NCBI RefSeq assembly: GCF_001274535.1
Contig: NZ_CP012410.1
Location: 1,585,126-1,649,125, forward strand
Reading direction: 5' to 3'
Source: Leptotrichia sp. oral taxon 212
GTDB taxonomy: Bacteria > Fusobacteriota > Fusobacteriia > Fusobacteriales > Leptotrichiaceae
Length of the DNA stretch: 64,000 nt
The notes below the pieces were generated by a model. That model searched no databases. It was given only the letters and a program-made list of their open reading frames with translations, and was not told where the DNA came from. Positions 1 to 9,400 of this stretch are shown here, piece after piece. Both the position numbers and the translations under genes were made by a program. Positions within the stretch are counted from its first letter, which is position 1; every line of letters starts with the position of its first letter.

Positions 1-534
1 TTCATTTATATTTTTAAGAATTTTAAACAAATCTTCTTCATTAAGTTTCTTAAATTCAAAGGCAAGACATCTTGACAGCAGGGCATTATTCAAGCTGTAG
101 TATGGATTTTCCGTTGTTGCTCCAATTAATATAATATTCCCATTTTCGAGATCCTGAAGCAGTGAATCCTGCTGTAATTTATTGAATCTATGAATTTCAT
201 CAAAAAATAACAGTGTCTGCCTTCCTTCTATACTAAATATTCTTTTCGCCCTTTCTGATAATTCCTTAATATCTGAAACCGAGGATTTTATAGCATTCAG
301 ATATTCATAGTTATAATTCATTCTATTTGCTATAATCTCCGCAAGAGTTGTTTTTCCAGTTCCAGGAGCTCCCCAGAATATTGAATTCATAAATGTCCCT
401 TTTTCTATAATTCTTTTCAGTACTCCCTTCTCTCCCACAATTTTTTCCTGCCCATAAAAATCTTCAAGAGTCTTAGGTCTGTATCTGAAAGCCAAAGGCT
501 TTTTTTCTTCGTATAAATTTTCAAATAGATTCAT
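1..534 (-). CDS. rarA: Replication-associated recombination protein RarA (partial, C-terminus off window)
   Basis: The first 178 residues of a clamp-loader-like AAA+ ATPase of the RarA/MgsA (Mgs1/WRNIP1) family, which acts at stalled replication forks. The sequence shows the N-terminal RYRPKTLEDFYGQ segment (about residues 17-29), Walker A GAPGTGKTT (about 55-63), a Walker B LLFFDEIHRF and sensor-1 GATTEN. The ATG at 532-534 is preceded by AGAGGTAAAAAT, a good ribosome binding site. The reading frame stays open to base 1, so the C-terminal part, including the tetramerisation domain, lies outside the window. The family call is secure; only the 3' end is missing. Confidence 0.92.
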   Translation of the reverse strand, partial: MNLFENLYEEKKPLAFRYRPKTLEDFYGQEKIVGEKGVLKRIIEKGTFMNSIFWGAPGTGKTTLAEIIANRMNYNYEYLNAIKSSVSDIKELSERAKRIFSIEGRQTLLFFDEIHRFNKLQQDSLLQDLENGNIILIGATTENPYYSLNNALLSRCLAFEFKKLNEEDLFKILKNINE

Positions 535-637
535 ATTTTTACCTCTGTATTTTCACAATATTTATTCTATTATTTTTACTTTATGATGTCTCTTATTATA
601 TTTTTTTCTATACAGTTCTATTTTTTTATTATAACAT

Positions 638-674
638 AAAACAGGAACTCTGAAAATATCAAAGTTCCTGTTTA
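638..674 (-). terminator. Intrinsic terminator of the SH3 gene
   Basis: An 11-bp perfect inverted repeat (AAACAGGAACT at 639-649, AGTTCCTGTTT at 663-673) with a 13-nt loop lies just beyond the stop of the SH3-domain gene. On the minus strand it is followed by TTTTATG. Confidence 0.75.
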
Positions 675-688
675 AAAATTCCATTCTA

Positions 689-1174
689 TTATTTCATTTT
701 TCTTACCTGACTTTTATGAATATAGCCATAATCTTCCCCTAATCCATCATTTACATTAAATTTTATAGAATACCATTCTCCTTTTTCAGAATATTTTATT
801 ACTTTTGTTCCATTAGAAAGTTTTTCTAATATTTGTGATGAAGAACTGTTTAAAGCTCTTACATTTGCATATCCATCCTTTGAATTTACAACATATATTT
901 CTCCTACTGCTATTTGGCTGTCATGTATATATCCATAAATCATTTTTCCATTTCTTGTTTTATATTTCACGTAATACCATTTACCTTCTTTTTTAATAAT
1001 TTCACCCTCCTCTTGATTATCCAGCCTAGCCAGTATTCTTGAACTACTGGAAGCTTTTTCTCTTAGATTTGCCGATTCATCAGAGGAATTTACTTCAAAA
1101 ACCATTTTTGAAAAACCTAAACTAAAAATTCCAAGAAACATTGTCATTAACAGTAATTTTCTAAATTTTTTCAT
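689..1174 (-). CDS. Secreted protein with two bacterial SH3 domains
   Basis: 161 residues. A signal peptide (KKFRKLLL, then a hydrophobic stretch, to about residue 22) is followed by two tandem SH3b-like repeats, about residues 25-88 and 93-158. Each has the SH3b hallmarks: ANLR or ANVR near its start, WYYVKY or WYSIKF in the middle, and GYIHxSQ at the end. SH3b domains usually bind cell-wall peptides, so a periplasmic, wall-associated role is likely. No catalytic domain is attached; the protein is only the two repeats. It stands alone between rarA and trxB with its own promoter-like extended -10 and its own terminator. Confidence 0.8.
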   Translation of the reverse strand: MKKFRKLLLMTMFLGIFSLGFSKMVFEVNSSDESANLREKASSSSRILARLDNQEEGEIIKKEGKWYYVKYKTRNGKMIYGYIHDSQIAVGEIYVVNSKDGYANVRALNSSSSQILEKLSNGTKVIKYSEKGEWYSIKFNVNDGLGEDYGYIHKSQVRKMK

Positions 1175-1231
1175 AAAATCATTCTCTTTCAGTATTATTA
1201 TTTTTTATAAATTATTTTTTTAATTTAAGTT

Positions 1232-1240
1232 ATTATATCA
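1232..1240 (-). promoter_or_regulatory. Extended -10 promoter for the SH3 gene
   Basis: On the minus strand TATGATATAAT is an extended -10 (TG-N-TATAAT) about 60 bases before the start. No good -35 was found at 17 bases upstream, which is usual for extended -10 promoters. Confidence 0.45.
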
Positions 1241-1304
1241 TACTTAACATTAAAGTAAGGTGAAAATTTTGAAATTTTATAAATTTATTTTTTACATAAT
1301 AAAA

Positions 1305-1389
1305 GAAACCATCCTAAAAATATGTATTTTAAAGTCTTAAAGTATAATCATCCAAAGATTTTAAAACATATTTCATATAGAATAGTTTC
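1305..1389 (-). terminator. Long imperfect hairpin downstream of trxB
   Basis: GAAACCAT (1305-1312) pairs with ATAGTTTC (1382-1389) apart from one wobble. An inner pair, AAATATGT..AAGTCTT with AAGATTTTAAAACATATTT, has two bulged bases. It is followed by TTTTATT on the minus strand. Probably the trxB terminator, but the stem is long and imperfect. Confidence 0.4.
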
Positions 1390-1416
1390 CATTACTTTTA
1401 TTTATTTTTCTATTTC

Positions 1417-2400
1417 CTAGTATTCCTTAATTAAATATTCAAATGCTCCAAGTGCAGCTTTTGCTCCTTCACCCATTGCAATAATAATCTGTTTCTGTTT
1501 TACTGTTGTAACATCCCCTGCAGCAAATATCCCTTTTACGCTTGTCATGTTATTCTCATTATTTATTTCAATTTCTCCAATTTTGTTAATTTTTACTAAA
1601 TCCTTTACCAGTTCACTTCTTGGAGATAGACCTATTTCAATAAACATCCCGTTTACTTTTAAATCATGCTCCTTTTCAGTTGCTCTGTCAACGTATTTTA
1701 TACTTTCAACAAATTCTTTTCCAATAACTTCTTTAGTTGCAGAATTCAGTATAACTTTTATATTTTCTCTTTCAGCAAGCTTATCCTGTAATACCTTGTC
1801 CGCTTTCATCTCAGGCATGAACTCAATTAAAGTCACGCTTTTAGCAATTCCTGATAAATCAATAGCTGCTTCCACTCCTGAATTTCCACCACCTATAACT
1901 GCAACATCCAGTCCTTTATAGAACGGTCCGTCACAAGTTGAACAGTAATGAACTCCTTTTCCTGTATACTCTTTTTCTCCAGGAATGTTAAGTCCTCTAG
2001 GTTTAGCACCAGTTGCCACTATTAATGTTTTTGTTCTATAACTTTTTCCATCATCTGTTACAAATATTTTATCTTTTCCGTCTTCTTTAATTTCAGTCAC
2101 AAGATTCCCTTCCTTAAAAGCAATTTCATGCTCCTTAAGATGCTCATGAAGAGATTCTGCAAACTTTGCACCTGTTGTAGATATAGTTCCTATTATATTT
2201 TCTATTCCATCTGTATCTAAAACCTGTCCTCCTACTTTAAGACCCACCATTGCAACAGAAAGTCCTTTTCTTGCAGAATATATGGCAGCTGAAACCGCCG
2301 CAGGTCCTGCCCCTATTACAGTTACGTCATATAGTTTATTTTCATCAATTTTTACTAATTTTCCTTCATCAAGAACACCTAAATTCAAGCTAAAATCCAT
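1417..2400 (-). CDS. trxB: Thioredoxin reductase-like flavoprotein, similar to the AhpF C-terminal half
   Basis: 327 residues. Pyridine nucleotide-disulfide oxidoreductase of the low-molecular-weight TrxR/AhpF class. FAD-binding GAGPAAVSAA is at about 30-39, the redox pair CSTC at 153-156, the NADPH-binding GGGNSGVEAA at about 170-179, and the second FAD motif IFAAGDVTT near the C-terminus. The DGPFYKG after the cysteines and the QIIIAMGEGAKAALGAF tail are closer to AhpF than to classical TrxB. The N-terminal tandem thioredoxin folds of AhpF are absent, and a non-homologous leader of about 25 residues precedes the FAD domain. It may reduce thioredoxin or feed a separate peroxiredoxin. The start has AGGAGGAAAA and a near-consensus promoter, so the leader is real. 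Confidence 0.88.
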   Translation of the reverse strand: MDFSLNLGVLDEGKLVKIDENKLYDVTVIGAGPAAVSAAIYSARKGLSVAMVGLKVGGQVLDTDGIENIIGTISTTGAKFAESLHEHLKEHEIAFKEGNLVTEIKEDGKDKIFVTDDGKSYRTKTLIVATGAKPRGLNIPGEKEYTGKGVHYCSTCDGPFYKGLDVAVIGGGNSGVEAAIDLSGIAKSVTLIEFMPEMKADKVLQDKLAERENIKVILNSATKEVIGKEFVESIKYVDRATEKEHDLKVNGMFIEIGLSPRSELVKDLVKINKIGEIEINNENNMTSVKGIFAAGDVTTVKQKQIIIAMGEGAKAALGAFEYLIKEY

Positions 2401-2452
2401 TTTTCCTCCTAATATATAATATTTTTAATTTTGTAATCATTACATATTGTAT

Positions 2453-2481
2453 ATTTTATTATAAATTAGATAATTTGTCAA
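2453..2481 (-). promoter_or_regulatory. Sigma70-type promoter of trxB
   Basis: Minus strand: TTGACA at 2476-2481, a 17-base spacer, then TAAAAT at 2453-2458. This is one base from perfect consensus, about 50 bases before the trxB start. Confidence 0.8.
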
Positions 2482-2533
2482 CTCTTTTATGATGAAAGTA
2501 AAAATAATATAAAATATAGTAGACATTAATAAT

Positions 2534-2562
2534 AAAGACTGGATAACATAATTCCTGTCTTT
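2534..2562 (-). terminator. Possible terminator of the hydrolase-mlaA operon
   Basis: AAAGAC-T-GG / CC-T-GTCTTT inverted repeat with an 11-base loop, beyond the last gene of the operon. The T-run is weak on the minus strand and better on the plus strand. Confidence 0.4.
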
Positions 2563-2587
2563 TTATACATATATCAATTTGAAGTTT

Positions 2588-3030
2588 TTATTTAAAATTA
2601 ATTCTATATACGCATTTTTCTCTTTCACCTAAAACATATTGCTCGCTACTTTCCGGTAACTTTACAATCTCAGGAAATTTACATCCAATATACTCACAAG
2701 TTTTTCTTGAAGCTAAGTTTTCCGGATTACATGTAATAATTAAATACTCCATATTATGTTTCTTAGCCAATTCAAACAGTAATAAACTGGCTTTCCCTGC
2801 AAAATGGTTGCTCTATATTCCTTTTTTATACTATATCCTATATTCCCTCCATAGTAAGTATTTTCATTATAACCTATACGTAAGTCACATTCTCCAATTT
2901 CAGCTCCATCTAGAGTACATATTTTAAAATGATAAGCCGGTACATAATTTTTTTCTTGATTTCCTTCTGAAACTTTTTCTAATTTAAGATAGATTTCCTC
3001 ACTTTTTAAAAAATCAGTATTAAAAAACAT
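2588..3030 (-). pseudogene. GNAT family acetyltransferase, broken by a frameshift
   Basis: One acetyltransferase split over two frames. The first part starts at the ATG at 3028-3030 (ribosome binding site AAAGGAGAATTT) and runs through FKICTLDGAEIGECDLRIGY to NIGYSIKKEYR. At about 2809-2812 the frame breaks. Moving to the next frame restores a typical GNAT core, RGNHFAGKASLLLFELAKK, followed by TCNPENLASRKTCEYIGC, the acetyl-CoA-binding and C-terminal part. A single missing base in AGAG(G)CAAC explains it. It is either a true pseudogene or an assembly error. It is the last gene of the operon, 10 bases after the NTF2-like gene. Confidence 0.82.
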
Positions 3031-3040
3031 AAATTCTCCT

Positions 3041-3445
3041 TTATGTATAGATAAATTCAGGAATGTCACTTTTTTCATAAGGGTCGTAATTATTTAATTT
3101 ACACATAAATTCTTTTAGATTTTCTATTTTTCCATCTTCTGTCCATTCTATCAAAGAAACTCCTGAAAAATCTTCAGCTTCTTCATTTTTTTCTTTAAAT
3201 TTAAAATACCATTCAACAATTGTCTGATTATCTTTATGAAAAAATTGTTTTATATCCCACGCAAGAACATCAGCACGACTGTTCCATTCATAAAACCAGA
3301 GTTTAATTTTTTCTATTCCTCTATATTCAGGACCCCAACTCTCAGTATAAAGGATATTTTTTGAAAATATTCTATCTATTCCCAAATCTTTTTTTTCTAA
3401 CCACATATTAAACCAAAGTGTAATAATTTCTTCTTTATTTTTCAT
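3041..3445 (-). CDS. NTF2-like (SnoaL-type) protein
   Basis: 134 residues, no signal peptide. The pattern matches the NTF2-like fold: N-terminal helices (EEIITLWFNMWLEKK), NILYTESWGPEYRGIEKIKLWFYEW in the middle, then strands ending in VEWYFKFK and VSLIEWTEDGKIENLKEF. Proteins of this size bind or convert small molecules, and the substrate cannot be told. The ribosome binding site is CTGGAGTTTAAAAAA. It lies in a tight run of genes after mlaA and DUF4298 and just before the broken acetyltransferase. Confidence 0.7.
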   Translation of the reverse strand: MKNKEEIITLWFNMWLEKKDLGIDRIFSKNILYTESWGPEYRGIEKIKLWFYEWNSRADVLAWDIKQFFHKDNQTIVEWYFKFKEKNEEAEDFSGVSLIEWTEDGKIENLKEFMCKLNNYDPYEKSDIPEFIYT

Positions 3446-3472
3446 TTTTTTAAACTCCAGACATATCCAAAA

Positions 3473-3778
3473 TTATTCTCTTCTCAGCATTTTTGCTGCA
3501 ATCTCAACCATACGTATTGCCAGCTCGTGATTTTCTCCGAATAAATTATAAGCACCATCTTCACTTAAAACGCCACATTTCAAATCTTCAGGCAAAAGAT
3601 TATTATTGGAATCTTCTGCATCAGAAAACCAATCCTGACTGCTATAATATTGATCCAGTTTTTTATAATCAGGCAAATTTTCACAAAGTTTATCAAGAAC
3701 AGCATTAAGCTCATTGAAAATATCAGCAGATTTATCCATTATTTTTTCCATTTTTTCTATTCTTTTTATTTTATCCAT
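3473..3778 (-). CDS. DUF4298 family protein
   Basis: 101 residues, cytosolic, with no membrane segment. The N-terminal helix IKRIEKMEKIMDK and the central LxxYYSSQDWFSDAE segment match the small DUF4298 family, whose function is unknown. The C-terminal segment ENHELAIRMVEIAAKMLRR is helical. It starts 16 bases after mlaA with a GGGAGAAAAT ribosome binding site, so it is probably co-transcribed. The link to lipid transport may be positional only. Confidence 0.75.
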   Translation of the reverse strand: MDKIKRIEKMEKIMDKSADIFNELNAVLDKLCENLPDYKKLDQYYSSQDWFSDAEDSNNNLLPEDLKCGVLSEDGAYNLFGENHELAIRMVEIAAKMLRRE

Positions 3779-3794
3779 ATTTTCTCCCAGTCTT

Positions 3795-4787
3795 CTACTT
3801 TCTTACCTGCATTTTTCTGTAATTATAGTAAAGCGCCCTAACAAGGTCATATTCAAAAGGAGAATTTAAATCTCCGTATCTAAATCCTATAAGCGATCTT
3901 GCATTTAATCCTGTAACTATAGGTCTTGTAAATCCATAAATATTTTTATCAAATACTCCTGTGTCGAAAAATAACTCTGTTTCAACTTTTCTTCTTACAT
4001 ATCCTTCCATTGCCATGTCTGCAAAACTTCCTAATCCATCTCTCAATGTGCTAGGTCCTAATAAAGGAAGTACCAGGTAAGATCCTGTAGGAACACCATA
4101 AACTCCAAGTGTATCCCCCATTGTTTCCCAGTTTTTTTTCAGACCAAATTTCTTAGCAACATCATTTGTTCCCGCAAGTCCAAGAGTTGAGTTTATGACA
4201 AATCTCCCAAGTGCATTTGCAGCTTTTTTAGGTCTGAACTGCAGTAAAGAATTAATCATAGTAGGTATTTCCTTGAAGTTATTATAAAAATTTTCTATTC
4301 CTATTCTAATTGGCTTAGGAACAATTGCCGCATATACCTGTGAAGCAGGATATAGAACTTTTCTGTCAAGCTGTGTATTAAAAGCATACATTCTTCTGTT
4401 AAAAGATTCCATTCCATCATTTATGTCAGTTAGCTCAAATACTTTGCTGGAAATAATATATTCTTCATCAAGTCTGTCAATGTTACTTGCGATAATTCCG
4501 TATTTATCCTTTTCAAAAGCTATATAATGGCCACTATACTTTTTATTCTTGCTCTTTGAATTATAGTTATATCTCTCATATACTTCTACATTACTTGAAG
4601 GTTCTTCAACAACATCTCCATCTATAAATTCCAGAAATATATCATCATTCATTTCTTTTTCTATCATTTCAGTATAATTAACATTTTCTGCTGTATAAGG
4701 CTTTAAAGCCTCTGACTGTTTCCCCTGTGCCAATGCTGCCGTAAATAGTACTGCCCCCAATATTATAAATTTATTTTTTGTTCTCAT
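3795..4787 (-). CDS. mlaA: MlaA (VacJ) family outer-membrane lipid asymmetry protein lacking a lipobox
   Basis: 330 residues. The MlaA core covers about 116-330: DGMESFNRRMYAFN, VPKPIRIGIENFYNN, NALGRFVINSTLGLAGTND, MGDTLGVYGVPTGSYLVLPLLGP. MlaA removes mislocalised phospholipid from the outer leaflet of the outer membrane. Classical MlaA is a lipoprotein. This one has an ordinary signal peptide (RTKNKFIILGAVLFTAALAQG), no cysteine that could be lipidated, and an extra N-terminal region of roughly 90 residues before the core. The start codon touches the stop of the hydrolase gene (TAGATG), so the two are translationally coupled. No other mla gene is in the window. Confidence 0.9.
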   Translation of the reverse strand: MRTKNKFIILGAVLFTAALAQGKQSEALKPYTAENVNYTEMIEKEMNDDIFLEFIDGDVVEEPSSNVEVYERYNYNSKSKNKKYSGHYIAFEKDKYGIIASNIDRLDEEYIISSKVFELTDINDGMESFNRRMYAFNTQLDRKVLYPASQVYAAIVPKPIRIGIENFYNNFKEIPTMINSLLQFRPKKAANALGRFVINSTLGLAGTNDVAKKFGLKKNWETMGDTLGVYGVPTGSYLVLPLLGPSTLRDGLGSFADMAMEGYVRRKVETELFFDTGVFDKNIYGFTRPIVTGLNARSLIGFRYGDLNSPFEYDLVRALYYNYRKMQVRK

Positions 4788-6125
4788 CTATTCTTCCTCC
4801 AGTTTATCTACCATAAGATTTACAACATCTCTATGCCATAAAATTCCTGTATGTCCTCCGTAAGGTATTATAACTCTGTTATTAAATGTTTTATTTATGT
4901 AGTCCAGATCGCTTTCTGTTGTAAGAATATCATCCTTTGATGTTATAAATATTATATTTTTATTATTTTTATCAATAAATTCCTGACTGTTTCTTAAATC
5001 AAATTCCTTTATGAACTGTCCCATTGTCAAATCAGGATATTTATTCTTTTTCAGATAAGGAAATAAAATCTCTTTTGAATACTCATCAAAAGATACTGAC
5101 AGACCTTCCCTGAATTCCTTAGTCACTGAATCAAATCTCTTGTATATCTTTTTATCAGACAGTCTTCCAACAGCATTTTTCCCACTGAAAACTTCTCCTG
5201 CAAAAGTCATGTTTGCTGAATAAAATCTGAACAGAAGTCCTGTAAGAACTTCAAAATCACTATCTTTTAACTGTAATTTTGATACTGCCGATCTTATATC
5301 TGTAAAATCAACATCACTTATTTCAAGATATTCATCATATACAAGCTTACCAAATATATTGTCCAAAAACTTTTCAAGACTTTCTGCATTATATATCCCA
5401 TTTTTTACAAGATAACTGTCAAGTTTCTGTGTTGCAGTCAAAATACTTACAGGTGAATTTAGCATAAGAGATTTTTCAATACCAATCTTTTTCTTTTCAC
5501 TGTCCATTTCCTGTATAAGTAACGACTGGAATCCTCCAAGACTGTATCCTCCAATATGTGTTTTAGTAATTTTCATCCCTTCAGCCTTTTCTTTTGAAAC
5601 TGCTGTAGCTATGAGGTTATACATATGTGTTGACTCATCCTTTATGTATCCTGCATAATTATTTTTACTCTGGCTTACAATATATGGCATTGTAGTGGGA
5701 GAACTTAAGGCAAGTACATTATATCCCCTTTCATAAAATACATTTGCCATATACATTGTAAGTCCACTGTTATATAGTGATCCCGTTCCTGATATAAGTA
5801 TCATTAAAGGAGCGTCATTTTTCTGTTTCCATACCCCATATTCATAATCACTCCATGGTCTCAATATTTCAGGAACTTTTTTTATGGCCTTGAATTTTTT
5901 TACTTTTGGAGCCTTTCCCTTTTTAAGTTTATACCATTGACTGCTTGGAGTTCCCATAACAGTTGCCATTATTGCATTATCCTTATAAGGATAATCAACT
6001 GCTATCTGCGATACATCTATTTCTTCTCCAGATCCAATTATTGAAAAGAGCATTACCGCTATTACAATTAATATTTTTTTTAACATATTTTCTGCATGAT
6101 AATATATATAATTTATATAAATCAT
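4788..6125 (-). CDS. Secreted alpha/beta hydrolase coupled to mlaA
   Basis: 445 residues from the upstream ATG. SGTGS (about 112-116) looks like the oxyanion loop, GYSLGG (193-198) is the nucleophile elbow with Ser195, and TSKDD and PYGGHTGILWH near the end supply the likely acid and histidine. A signal peptide (MLKKILIVIAVMLFSIIGSGEE) begins at residue 14. Two starts are possible: the ATG at 6125 has a strong AAGGAAAGGAGAGT but only 3-4 bases of spacing, while the ATG at 6086 starts cleanly at the signal peptide without a clear ribosome binding site. First gene of the operon. The pairing suggests a lipase or esterase working on envelope lipid, which is an inference. Confidence 0.72.
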   Translation of the reverse strand: MIYINYIYYHAENMLKKILIVIAVMLFSIIGSGEEIDVSQIAVDYPYKDNAIMATVMGTPSSQWYKLKKGKAPKVKKFKAIKKVPEILRPWSDYEYGVWKQKNDAPLMILISGTGSLYNSGLTMYMANVFYERGYNVLALSSPTTMPYIVSQSKNNYAGYIKDESTHMYNLIATAVSKEKAEGMKITKTHIGGYSLGGFQSLLIQEMDSEKKKIGIEKSLMLNSPVSILTATQKLDSYLVKNGIYNAESLEKFLDNIFGKLVYDEYLEISDVDFTDIRSAVSKLQLKDSDFEVLTGLLFRFYSANMTFAGEVFSGKNAVGRLSDKKIYKRFDSVTKEFREGLSVSFDEYSKEILFPYLKKNKYPDLTMGQFIKEFDLRNSQEFIDKNNKNIIFITSKDDILTTESDLDYINKTFNNRVIIPYGGHTGILWHRDVVNLMVDKLEEE

Positions 6126-6239
6126 ACTCTCCTTTCCTTAAATTTATTTCCCACAACTCAAGAAACTTCAGATATTGCAAATGTTCCTGTAAAATTTTTA
6201 TTTTCTTAATGAATCTAATCTGATTTGAGTTTTATTTTT

Positions 6240-6268
6240 ATTCTAACATACATTTCTATCCTTGTCCA
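6240..6268 (-). promoter_or_regulatory. Promoter of the hydrolase-mlaA operon
   Basis: Minus strand TGGACA at 6263-6268, a 17-base spacer, and TAGAAT at 6240-6245, about 115 bases before the hydrolase start. Confidence 0.6.
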
Positions 6269-6303
6269 TATTAGAAATTTATATAACCAATATATTAAAA
6301 AAT

Positions 6304-6393
6304 GGGGCTGTCTCAAAAAAATCAAAAATGATGTAAAAATCATATTTATGAATTATTTATAATTTCACATTTTTAAAATTTTGAAGAAGTCCC
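6304..6393 (-). repeat. Long imperfect hairpin after smc, related to the 41.6 and 53.9 kb hairpins
   Basis: GGGGCT (6304-6309) pairs with AGTCCC (6388-6393) with one wobble. AAAAATG/CATTTTT and TCAAAA/TTTTGA pair inside. The left flank CTGTCTCAAAAAAATCAAAA is nearly the same as CTATCTCAAAAAAATTAAAA at 41605. It probably ends smc transcription. This hairpin and the promoter at 6240 are all that the 310-base gap holds. Confidence 0.4.
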
Positions 6394-6434
6394 GTTATTT
6401 TTCAAAAAACTTGTAAATACTTCTCTTTACATAA

Positions 6435-9400
6435 CTATACATCTACCGAAATTATTCTCGACTCACCTATCTCCTTATTCATAGTAACTCCATAAAGTCT
6501 ATGAGAACCTTTCATTGTTTCCTTATTATGAGTTATAAGTATAAACTGTGATTTAGTTATGAACTTATTTAAGAGCTTGACTATTTTCTTAGTATTTTCC
6601 TCATCCAGAGCCGCTTCAATTTCATCAAAGAAAGTAAACGGACTTGGTTTAAACATAAATATCGCCATTATAAAGGAAACTGCCAGCATTGATTTTTCTC
6701 CCCCTGATAAAAGCATAAGTGTCTGCTCAGGTTTATTTTTATATTTCACGCTCAGTTCCAGTCCTGTTTCCAGCAGATTTTCCTCATCAAGCAGTCTTAT
6801 TGCCCCTTTTGCTCCATTCAGAATAGTTTCACACATATATCTGAAATTTTTATTAATTTCTTCAAGGGCAATATTAAATTTTTTAACTATATCATTTTCA
6901 ATATCCCCAATTAATGTAAGAAGGGATTCCCTACTTGCAAGCAGGTCTCTTTTCTGATTGACAAGTTCAGTATATCTCATATTCTCCCTTTCGTATTCTT
7001 CTATTGCAGAAAGATTTACGCTTCCAATTTCCATTCTACTTTTTTCATTAATAGAGAGTTTTCGCTTTATTGCCTGTAGTTCGGTTTCGTTTTCAATTTC
7101 TTTGTACTCTTCGTTATTTTTTGCTCTCTCCTCAGGAATTTCTTCCAGTTCATAATTATAGGATTCAAGTTTTTTTGTATTTTCAGAAATTTTTTCAATC
7201 AGTTTTCCATATTCGTTTTCCTGATCCCTTTTTTTAATTTCAATATCCTTGACACCTTTTATAAGTTCCTTTTCAGAAACTTCCAGATTTTTTATTTCCT
7301 TTTCAAGAGACTTTATAAGTTCGGATTTTTCCTTGTTTTCTTTGCATTTCTTATCTATCTCTTCCTTTTTATTCTGAATTTCTTTTGTAAGTTTTTCTTT
7401 CATGACAGTTTTTTTCTGCTGAAACTCTTCAACTTCCTTCTTTTCATTAACAAGTTTTTCATAATCAGCTTTTATTTCTGCATATCTTGACTTATTACTG
7501 TCAGTTTTTACTTTTAAGATTTCATATTCCTTATCAAGTGTATTTAATTCGTTGAAATATTCGTCTATATTCTCTGATTCTTCTATTTCAGTATTTAATT
7601 TTACAATATTTATCTTATTTTCTTCTATAAGTTTGACTATATTTTCAATTATCTCAGTATTTTCCCTAATTTTTTCTTTTCTTGAAACTATAAAATCATT
7701 ATTCTGTTTAATCTCATATTCTAATGTTCCAATTTCCCTCTTTCTTTTGTTATATTCAGAATTAAAGTTATCATATTCCTTCAGAAATTCCCTGTAATTT
7801 TCTTCCATTACTTCCAGTTCCTTCTGAATTTTCTGTCTTTCATTTTCCTCTGCTTCTAATATTTTTGATAATTTCTCAAGTTTTTTAGACAATTTTTCTC
7901 TTTCATTCTGAATTTCATTCATTTTTTCCTTTATTACTTTAAGTTCCTTTTTTCTCTCTAACAGTTCATCCTTCCCTCTTACAGAGTAACCTCCCGTCAT
8001 TCTTCCCCTTGCAGTTATTATATCTCCTTCAAGTGTCACAATTCTGTCATTAAAGCCTTCTTTGAGCAGCTGTGTTCCTATTTCAATATTTTTTACTACA
8101 ATTGAATTTCCATAGACAAATTCTACAATTTTTTTTATGTTTTCATCATATCCTACTATATTTCTGGCAAAACCTATGACACCTTCCTTTTTAGGATATT
8201 CATTTAGAATTTTGTACACTTTTACATCTGCAACAGGTAAAAAAGAAGCTCTTCCAAGCTTTTTATCTTTTAAAATACTTATACATTTTTTACCAATATT
8301 ACTATTCTCTACAACAATATCCTGAAAATTCCCTCCAGAAAGTGTCTGTATTGCTTCCTCGTAACCGTCAGGAATATTTATAAGATTTACAAAAGCTCCA
8401 ATAACTCCTTTTATATTTTCCTGAAGTATTGCCTTTGTCGCTCTTGCAAAAGTTTCATTTCTCTCGATTATATTTTCATTTGCCCTTTTTTTAGCATTAT
8501 GATTTTCGTATCTGTAGCTGAGCTCTCCCATCTGCTTATTTATATCTGAATAATGATTTCTTATTTTTTCAGATTTCATACTGACTTCTTTTAAAATCTG
8601 TTCTTTTTCTTTCTTTTCATTTTCCTTCGTAAGCTTATTCTGCTCAAACACTTCCATTCTGTTGACAAATTCAGCAAATTCACTATCCAGTTCTTCCTTT
8701 TCTGTAACTTGTCTTTTCATTACAATTTCAGCAGCGGTAATTCTTTTTTCATATTCTTCATTTTCACTTGCCGCCTTTATTTTATCCACTTCAAAATCTT
8801 GACTTTGCTGTGTCGCTTTTTTCAGTTTTGTCATTAAAACTTCACGCCGTACCTTCAGCTCTTCCACTGTTTCTTCTATCTTATTTTTAGATTTTTCCTT
8901 TTCTGAAAGCTCTTTCATAATTTTTGAAAGTTCTTCTTCAGACTTGGAGAGAATCTCTCCCTTTTCCTTTATATCAGTATCCAGAACCTTATTTCTCTTT
9001 TCCTTTTCTTCAGCCTGAATATCCAGATTAGAAAGCTGACCTGACAGCTTTGAATGTTCATCTTTAAGGCTTTCCACTTCAAGAAAAATTTGCTCATTCT
9101 GATTTTTTTCATTTTCCAGCAGTTCATATTTTTCTTTTTTACTTAACAATACATTTTCTGCTTCTGTATTTTTGTCCTGATATTCCTTCTGTATTTCCGT
9201 AATGACTTTTTCAAACTGGAAACGTTTCATTTTAAATTCTTCGTGCTTTTTTTTCCCTTCATTCCGGTTATATTCTAAAATCATAAACTTATGAGTATCT
9301 ATTTTTTCAGAGAACGTCTTATAAAGCCTTGCTTTTCTTTCCTCTTCCCTTAAATGACCTACTCTTGCTGCCAGTTCCTTTTCAACAAACTCTATCTTTT

